DNA from: Candidatus Gastranaerophilales bacterium
Lineage (GTDB): Bacteria; Cyanobacteriota; Vampirovibrionia; Gastranaerophilales; CAJFVJ01
Length of the DNA stretch: 6,786 bases
Direction of reading: 5' to 3'
Assembly (NCBI GenBank): GCA_028694275.1
Contig: JAQUTS010000093.1
Location: 1-6,786, forward strand
Positions 1 to 4,107 of the stretch are shown in pieces (position 1 is the stretch's first letter; each line of letters begins with the position of its first letter). The notes under the pieces are model-generated. The model had not been told where the DNA came from and ran no database searches. It saw only the letters and a program-made list of their open reading frames with translations. The position numbers and the translations under genes were made by a program.

Positions 1-879
1 GTTGCAATTGCGCTTGATAGTACTATTGTCAAAAATGTAGGCCTTGAGCTGATCAAAGATGTGTATAATATTTTTGATACGGATAAGGCTTTTAATAATT
101 TGCGCAAAAAGTTTTGTGCACATTGCGTGGACAATAATCCTGAAGATTATGTCGGAATTATCCTCTCAAATGGTCTGTGCGATCAAGAAGAAAAAATTAT
201 TTCAAGATTGAATGAATTAACAGAAGTTTTCTTCGTCGGCGGGACGGCAGCGGATGCTTGGCGTCTTAAAGAAACTTATATATATATGAATGGTGAATAT
301 TATACCAAATCGGCAATATTATTGCTTGTTGAGCCGACCATCGGGTATAAGGCGGTCAAAACGCAAAATTTTAAGCCGCTTGGTAGAGTGGTACGGGTTA
401 CAGATGCGGATGAATCAATAAGATGCATAAAAACAATAGATAATATTCCCGCTGCTGAGTTTTATGCCAAGCAAATAGGTAAGCCTATTTCTGAAATCAA
501 AAATCATTTCATCAATTATTCAATAGGCATAATGGTTTATGGTGAAGCTTATGTCCATGATATAAGATATGCTGATGAGAATAATCATCTTTATATGTAT
601 TCTGCAGTGCCAAAAGGGTCAGAAATGCAAGTGCTTGCATCAACAAGTATTATGAAAGGCATGATTGAATTCAGAAAGCGTGAAATAATGGTTCTCGCGA
701 GCGTTTCTGCTCTTTTGCATTTTTGTTGCGCAAGCAGATTTAACAAAATTCAGCTTGAAGAAGAAGGCAAAGACTTTAGGCAAATCTTTGAAGGTTTACC
801 GAGTATAGGTTTTGCTACGTATGGAGAGTTTTTTAATTCTTTTGTTAATCAAACATCGGTTATTTTAATTTTTTTCTAG
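1..879 (+). CDS. FIST-domain sensory protein, 5' end missing
   Basis: The frame is open from base 1 to the TAG at 877-879, giving 292 visible residues. The true start lies upstream. The GTG at 61 is in frame but would cut into the fold and has no good ribosome site. Seen: a GGTAAD segment (visible residues about 80-85) followed by a strand-rich stretch, as in the end of FIST_N. Then comes a linker with DNIPAAEFY (about 148-156). The C-terminal part ends in GFATYGE (270-276) and NQTS (283-286), the signature close of FIST_C. Known of the family: FIST domains are intracellular sensory modules thought to bind small ligands such as amino acids, alone or fused to signalling outputs. Full FIST_N plus FIST_C proteins are near 380 residues, so roughly 80-100 are probably missing. 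No output domain follows FIST_C, so any partner would be a separate protein or lie N-terminal. The family call is firm; ligand and pathway cannot be told. Confidence 0.85.
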   Translation, partial: VAIALDSTIVKNVGLELIKDVYNIFDTDKAFNNLRKKFCAHCVDNNPEDYVGIILSNGLCDQEEKIISRLNELTEVFFVGGTAADAWRLKETYIYMNGEYYTKSAILLLVEPTIGYKAVKTQNFKPLGRVVRVTDADESIRCIKTIDNIPAAEFYAKQIGKPISEIKNHFINYSIGIMVYGEAYVHDIRYADENNHLYMYSAVPKGSEMQVLASTSIMKGMIEFRKREIMVLASVSALLHFCCASRFNKIQLEEEGKDFRQIFEGLPSIGFATYGEFFNSFVNQTSVILIFF

Positions 880-1346
880 TGATGAACGGGGTGTTTTTTC
901 TTGATTAACATTTTGTTGTATTCTCCAAGTTGCGTGGCACCTGTGCGGTTATAGGCTGCTTCTGCTTTTTGATTTTGTATTGATTCATCAGATTTATTTG
1001 GCACATTGGCGGCAACAGAACCATGCTTAAAATCAGCAGGATCTGTTGCTTGAGTCCTCATTGTCGAAGCATTTTCGCCAATTGCCGATATCTCAGTACC
1101 TTGAGAACTTTGTGGATTCAAACCTGTAGTTTGCAGGAAATCATTCATGATTTTGCCTTTGTCCTGAGAACTGGCAGCTCCTGAAATGGGAGTAATGTCT
1201 TTGGTTTGACTTGTTCCGTTGTTTTGTTCCAGGGTCTGAGATGAAATATTTGGGGTATTACCTGAAGCAGCCTGATTAGCCTGTCTTTCAAGGAGTTTTT
1301 TTCTTAACCAAGAATCATCTTGGCCAGAACTAATTTGGGGTATCAT
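876..1346 (-). CDS. Unrecognised S/Q/N/T-rich 156-residue protein
   Basis: I do not recognise this protein. It starts at an ATG with AGGATAGGA just upstream and ends at a TAG that overlaps the stop of the convergent FIST gene. It is rich in Ser, Gln, Asn, Thr, Ala and Gly, has no cysteine and a single Trp (W13), and is probably largely disordered. Two segments look ordered: a charged helix at about residues 11-24 (DSWLRKKLLERQ) and a basic C-terminal segment at about 127-151 ending in KKKHPVHH. There is no signal peptide or membrane segment, so it is probably cytoplasmic unless exported by a dedicated route. Residues 75-89 (GLNPQSSQGTEISAI) match, without gaps, the 15-residue motif repeated three times in the neighbouring 220-residue protein. 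This suggests a common family or function. A promoter and the upstream terminator imply a separate transcript. The function is unknown. Confidence 0.77.
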   Translation of the reverse strand: MIPQISSGQDDSWLRKKLLERQANQAASGNTPNISSQTLEQNNGTSQTKDITPISGAASSQDKGKIMNDFLQTTGLNPQSSQGTEISAIGENASTMRTQATDPADFKHGSVAANVPNKSDESIQNQKAEAAYNRTGATQLGEYNKMLIKKKHPVHH

Positions 1347-1350
1347 ATAG

Positions 1351-1374
1351 TCCTATCCTGCCGATTTAATTATA
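1351..1374 (-). promoter_or_regulatory. -10 box and ribosome site of the 156-residue gene
   Basis: A perfect TATAAT lies on the minus strand (plus-strand bases 1369-1374), preceded directly by TG. No good -35 hexamer is visible, because the T-tract of the upstream terminator occupies that region. Transcription would begin near 1362, giving a leader of only about 15 bases. The leader contains AGGATAGGA (1351-1359), whose two AGGA cores stand 4 and 9 bases before the ATG at 1346, which supports this start. Confidence 0.6.
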
Positions 1375-1393
1375 CATAATAGATGTATACCCC

Positions 1394-1431
1394 AAAAAAA
1401 GAGCTCTGAAACATGTTTTTAGAGCTCTTTT
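1394..1431 (-). terminator. Intrinsic terminator after the 220-residue gene
   Basis: A perfect 11-bp stem (1397-1407 pairing with 1421-1431, core AGAGCTCT) encloses a 13-base loop. The loop contains the palindrome AAACATGTTT, which can extend the hairpin. Read on the minus strand, the stem runs into seven T (plus-strand A's at 1394-1400). It lies 22 bases past the stop of the 220-residue gene. The stem is also flanked by T-rich sequence on the plus strand, so it may work in both directions and stop antisense read-through from the FIST gene. Confidence 0.88.
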
Positions 1432-1453
1432 GTAAATTTGTTTTAAATACTTA

Positions 1454-2116
1454 TTAGTATTGGTTTTGATATTGTTGGAACTGAGATTCCAAAAGATCCA
1501 AGTTTGATTTTTGTGCGGCAGATAAAGTACTGCCTGATCTCATCATAGAGAGTCTTTGTGATATTGCCGAAAAATCAGCTTCTTTTGACCCTTGCATAGA
1601 AAGCCCCAATGACTGCATCAAACTTGCCCAAGGAGGAGTTCCGCCACCGCCTTGATTTTGTTGAGCTTGCTGAGTGTTTTGGGTGTTTTGAGTAGAATTT
1701 GAATTTTGGGCTTTTTGTTCTTCTCTTTGTTTTACTGCTTCTAGTTCTGCTTTCATTGATTCCAAATTAGCTTTTTGTTCAGTACTGAGATTTCCTGAGG
1801 ATTCAAGTTCTGATATTTTGCTTTCAATTGATGTGATATCACCTTGCAAAGTTCCCGATGGGGATAGCCCAAGAGATGAAAGTATTGACATAACAGGGCT
1901 CGGACCGCCCATAAATTGCCCGATATTGCTTGTGGTGTTATTTTGTTGTTGATTCATTTGAGTAAGAGCACTCATAAATGAACTTGCATCAATAGTTGAT
2001 TCGCCGTTTTCTTGTTTTTTCTTATTTATAGCCGCTATATCAGATTGAATATTTCCTGATGAAGATATTCCGTATTTATTTAATTCATTTTTGATTGTAT
2101 AAAACGCTGAAACCAT
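1454..2116 (-). CDS. Unrecognised Q/N/S-rich protein with three motif repeats
   Basis: I do not recognise this 220-residue protein. The start is well supported by AGGAG six bases before the ATG and by a promoter upstream. It has no cysteine, signal peptide or membrane segment. Three helical units are visible at about residues 4-35, 74-128 and 162-217. Each contains a gapless 15-residue motif: GISSSGNIQSDIAAI (16-30), GLSPSGTLQGDITSI (83-97) and GLSMQGSKEADFSAI (171-185). Units 2 and 3 continue with a second helix and a matching segment, LSTEQKANLE and LSAAQKSNLD. The units are joined by low-complexity linkers: Q/N/T-rich around 54-63, and Q/N/S/T-rich at 133-155 followed by GGGG and PPW. A 9-bp tandem duplication (1674-1691) encodes part of the second linker. 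The gene appears monocistronic. The helix-linker design suggests a scaffold or binding protein, but that is a guess. Confidence 0.85.
   Translation of the reverse strand: MVSAFYTIKNELNKYGISSSGNIQSDIAAINKKKQENGESTIDASSFMSALTQMNQQQNNTTSNIGQFMGGPSPVMSILSSLGLSPSGTLQGDITSIESKISELESSGNLSTEQKANLESMKAELEAVKQREEQKAQNSNSTQNTQNTQQAQQNQGGGGTPPWASLMQSLGLSMQGSKEADFSAISQRLSMMRSGSTLSAAQKSNLDLLESQFQQYQNQY
1562..2071 (-). repeat. Three copies of a G-[IL]-S-x(7)-D-[IF]-x-[AS]-I coding motif
   Basis: The three copies lie at 2027-2071, 1826-1870 and 1562-1606, all in one reading frame and each exactly 15 codons long without gaps. The DNA of the copies differs clearly while the protein pattern is kept, so this looks like an old duplication held by selection rather than a recent tandem expansion. 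The spacing between copies (67 and 88 residues) is irregular because the low-complexity linkers vary. Confidence 0.75.
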
Positions 2117-2122
2117 GTTTTT

Positions 2123-2174
2123 CTCCTAAATTCCACCTATGCTCTGATTATACTCTCGGGCTTAGTGTTGTGAA
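2123..2174 (-). promoter_or_regulatory. Promoter and ribosome site of the 220-residue gene
   Basis: On the minus strand, TTCACA (plus 2169-2174, five of six matches to TTGACA), a 16-base spacer and a perfect TATAAT (plus 2147-2152) form a convincing sigma-70-type promoter. AGGAG (plus 2123-2127) stands six bases before the ATG at 2116. The -35 box overlaps one arm of an inverted repeat, which offers a possible control point. Confidence 0.72.
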
Positions 2175-2229
2175 ATATCAAATCATATAAAATAGCTCTT
2201 GAGAACTAGAATAAATAGTTGATATTTCA
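2171..2229. repeat. 11-bp perfect inverted repeat upstream of the 220-residue gene
   Basis: TGAAATATCAA (2171-2181) and its exact reverse complement TTGATATTTCA (2219-2229) are separated by 37 bases. One arm overlaps the -35 box of the 220-residue gene and the other abuts the T-tract of the metK terminator. It could be a pair of operator half-sites, a weak AT-rich hairpin or chance in AT-rich DNA. The arms are seen directly; any role is inference. Confidence 0.45.
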
Positions 2230-2263
2230 AAATAAAAATACCGACCCTATTGAGTCGGTATTT
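2229..2263 (-). terminator. Intrinsic terminator of metK
   Basis: A perfect 10-bp stem (AAATACCGAC at 2236-2245 pairing with GTCGGTATTT at 2254-2263) encloses an 8-base loop. On the minus strand it is followed by TTTTTATTTT. It lies 17 bases past the metK stop codon. Confidence 0.88.
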
Positions 2264-2280
2264 GGTTCTTTATTTAATAA

Positions 2281-3531
2281 TTACGCTTTAGCTGATAAAC
2301 AAGCTTGTTCTCTAAGAGTTTGGGCTTTATCTACAACTTCCCATGGAATGTTGAGATCACATCTTCCCATATGCCCGTATGATGCGAGCAGTCTGTAGAA
2401 ATGACCGTTGTTTTTGGCAGGAAGCCCTGTCAAATCAAATTGTTTGATAATCGCAGCAGGTCTTAGATCAAAGTTTTTTTCGATCAATTCAGAGATTTCA
2501 TCATCTGAAATTTTACCTGTTCCAAAAGTATCCACCATTATTGATACAGGAGTTGCAACACCTATTGCGTAACCGATTTGGACTTCGCATTTGTCTGCAA
2601 GCCCTGCTGCAACTATGTTTTTGGCAACATATCTTGTTGCGTATGCAGCTGATCTGTCTACTTTTGTAGGATCTTTGCCTGAGAAAGCACCGCCGCCGTG
2701 ACGAGAGTACCCGCCGTATGTGTCAACGATGATTTTTCTTCCTGTAAGTCCGGCATCACCTTGAGGTCCGCCCACTACAAATCTTCCTGATGGGTTGATA
2801 AGATATTTTGTGTTTTCATCAGGTTTGATTGAGTAGTTTTCAAATACAGGTTCTACAACGTATTTGATTATATCTTCACGAATGATTTTTTGAACTTTGT
2901 CATTATCGGCTTCGCCGTTGATTTCAGGGTCATGTTGAGTTGAGACAACAATAGTGTCGATTCTTGATGGTTTATTATCAATATATTCAACTGTTACTTG
3001 AGTTTTGCCGTCAGGACGAAGATAGTTAACAAGTTTTTGTTTTCTGACTTCGGCCAAACGATATGCAAGTTTGTGGGACAAACTTATCGGAAGAGGCATA
3101 AGTTCGGGTGTTTCATTACACGCAAAACCAAACATAATACCTTGATCGCCTGCTCCTGTGTCAGCTTGTGAGTTGGCGTCTCTTGTTTCCAAAGAAACAT
3201 TTACCCCGCCTGCAATATCAGGTGATTGTTCGTCTATACTTGTTAAAACGGCACAGGTTCTGTGGTCAAATCCGCCGCCTTTGGCTTTTGTATATCCAAT
3301 TTCTTTTACGGTGTTTCTTACAACTGATGGAATGTCAACATAACATTCAGAAGTAATTTCACCCGAAACAAGCACCATGCCTGTTGTAATAGAAGTTTCA
3401 GCCGCTACTCTGGATTTTGGATCTTGCAATAAGAATGCATCCAAAATAGCATCAGAAATTTGGTCGCACACTTTATCAGGGTGCCCTTCAGTTACAGATT
3501 CTGAAGTGAAAAGAAATTTTTTTGATGTCAT
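2281..3531 (-). CDS. metK: S-adenosylmethionine synthetase (methionine adenosyltransferase)
   Basis: Makes S-adenosylmethionine from methionine and ATP, releasing phosphate and pyrophosphate; it is a cytosolic enzyme, usually a homotetramer. The 416 residues match the full family length. Visible motifs are the N-terminal FTSESVTEGHPDK (8-20, with His17 near the triphosphate), the signature GAGDQG (126-131) and the glycine-rich phosphate loop GGGAFSGKD (279-287). NPSGRFVVGGPQGDAGLTGRK (246-266 region) and DLRPAAII (355-362) are also typical. All three MetK domains appear intact. The segment FACNETPELMPLPISL (136-151) resembles cyanobacterial MetK, which is one reason for the suggested lineage. 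The ATG follows a weak AGG eight bases upstream. The gene seems to be transcribed from its own promoter, possibly also by read-through from the 110-residue gene 70 bases upstream, and ends at a strong terminator. No SAM riboswitch fits in the short leader. Confidence 0.98.
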   Translation of the reverse strand: MTSKKFLFTSESVTEGHPDKVCDQISDAILDAFLLQDPKSRVAAETSITTGMVLVSGEITSECYVDIPSVVRNTVKEIGYTKAKGGGFDHRTCAVLTSIDEQSPDIAGGVNVSLETRDANSQADTGAGDQGIMFGFACNETPELMPLPISLSHKLAYRLAEVRKQKLVNYLRPDGKTQVTVEYIDNKPSRIDTIVVSTQHDPEINGEADNDKVQKIIREDIIKYVVEPVFENYSIKPDENTKYLINPSGRFVVGGPQGDAGLTGRKIIVDTYGGYSRHGGGAFSGKDPTKVDRSAAYATRYVAKNIVAAGLADKCEVQIGYAIGVATPVSIMVDTFGTGKISDDEISELIEKNFDLRPAAIIKQFDLTGLPAKNNGHFYRLLASYGHMGRCDLNIPWEVVDKAQTLREQACLSAKA

Positions 3532-3571
3532 TTTTTTTACCTAACCTTATTTATATATACTTATACTTAAA

Positions 3572-3600
3572 ATCTTATTATAAATAGGATAAAGGGTCAA
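3572..3600 (-). promoter_or_regulatory. Likely metK promoter
   Basis: On the minus strand, TTGACC (plus 3595-3600, five of six) is followed by a 17-base spacer and TAAGAT (plus 3572-3577, four of six). The -35 box starts just after the stop codon of the 110-residue gene. The predicted leader is about 33 bases. A better -10 match, TATAAT at plus 3577-3582, overlaps this site but would leave only a 12-base spacer from the same -35 box. Confidence 0.55.
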
Positions 3601-3601
3601 A

Positions 3602-3934
3602 TTAATCTATACTGTGAAGAGAATCATACAGTGCGTCAATTATATTTTTGAAGTCATCTTCTTTCATCGCAGAAAGAGAATTCATCACAGTATAAAGAGT
3701 GCGATTTTGGTCATACCATCTTTGTTTGTTTTCAGAGTGCATAATACCTTTGATTTTTTGGATGCCAAGACTTATAAGTTCGGTTTCAGTGCGGCTTTTT
3801 TTGAGAGCCATCGCTGTTTCCAAAACTTCATCCATGACAAAATCAATATCTTCATCAGAAAACTCTTTTAGAATTTCAAGAACCTTATGAGTTTTTTCAT
3901 ATTTGTCATACCAGCGTTTGTTGAAATCTTCCAT
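3602..3934 (-). CDS. Unrecognised 110-residue protein with internal duplication
   Basis: I do not recognise this protein. The start is strongly supported by AGGGGAG five bases before the ATG. It is acidic, cysteine-free, without signal peptide or membrane segment, and appears almost wholly helical. Two halves align without gaps at an offset of 65 residues: residues 7-37 (beginning RWYDKYEKTHKVLEIL) and 72-102 (beginning RWYDQNRTLYTVMNSL). Shared positions are RWYD, Val18/83, Leu22/87, Asp29/94 and Asp35/100, with hydrophobic residues conserved in helix register. The middle, about 42-66, is a separate helix containing KKSRTETELISLGIQKIKG. It is a small cytoplasmic protein with two copies of a helical module, perhaps a dimer-like bundle or adaptor. 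It lies 70 bases upstream of metK on the same strand, so co-transcription is possible, but nothing else connects it to methionine metabolism. Confidence 0.83.
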   Translation of the reverse strand: MEDFNKRWYDKYEKTHKVLEILKEFSDEDIDFVMDEVLETAMALKKSRTETELISLGIQKIKGIMHSENKQRWYDQNRTLYTVMNSLSAMKEDDFKNIIDALYDSLHSID

Positions 3935-3939
3935 AAAAT

Positions 3940-3983
3940 CTCCCCTTTGTATTTATTCTACATGTTTGGTATTTATTATGCAA
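3940..3983 (-). promoter_or_regulatory. Promoter and ribosome site of the 110-residue gene
   Basis: On the minus strand, TTGCAT (plus 3978-3983), a 17-base spacer and TAGAAT (plus 3955-3960, five of six) form a plausible promoter. AGGGGAG (plus 3940-3946) is an unusually strong ribosome site five bases before the ATG. It lies back to back with the promoter of the amidase operon. Confidence 0.5.
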
Positions 3984-4031
3984 TACTGTAGAGATTTCGA
4001 CCTATGGGTTGATGTTCAAAAAAACAATCGT

Positions 4032-4040
4032 TGCTATAAT
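4032..4040 (+). promoter_or_regulatory. Extended -10 promoter of the amidase-murI operon
   Basis: TGCTATAAT is a perfect extended -10 element (TGnTATAAT). The -35 region has only weak matches (TTGATG at 4009-4014 is too far at 20 bases), as is usual for extended -10 promoters. Transcription would start near 4047, giving a leader of about 60 bases. The leader holds a small hairpin (AAGCT 4078-4082 with AGCTT 4086-4090) just ahead of the ribosome site. Confidence 0.65.
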
Positions 4041-4096
4041 CTTTTGGTAATTAAATACGGTTTTTCGGCAGAATTATAAGCTTTGAGCTTTATTTC

Positions 4097-4103
4097 AAGG
4101 AGG
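4097..4103 (+). promoter_or_regulatory. Strong ribosome site that decides a TTG start
   Basis: AAGGAGG is a consensus Shine-Dalgarno sequence with only four bases between it and the TTG at 4108. The next in-frame ATG (4141) has no comparable site and would remove the positively charged start of the signal peptide. TTG is therefore the likely start. Confidence 0.8.
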
Positions 4104-4107
4104 ATTA

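Noticed and set aside
61..63. GTG as start of the FIST gene
   Set aside because: The frame stays open to base 1 and the FIST_N domain is clearly incomplete at this point, so the true start lies outside the window.
843..910. 10-bp inverted repeat as terminator for the FIST gene
   Set aside because: The stem is AT-rich, the 48-base loop is too large, and no clean T-tract follows. Repeats of this length are expected by chance in AT-rich DNA.
3158..3356. Two plus-strand reading frames of about 60 codons inside metK
   Set aside because: They are antisense to a conserved enzyme, lack ribosome sites and resemble no protein.
3532..3601. SAM riboswitch ahead of metK
   Set aside because: Only 70 bases separate metK from the next gene, the likely leader is about 33 bases, and no multi-stem structure or terminator is visible there.
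3614..3890. Plus-strand reading frames of 63 and 85 codons opposite the 110-residue gene
   Set aside because: The minus-strand gene has a much stronger ribosome site and a coherent internal duplication. The antisense products are unstructured in composition.
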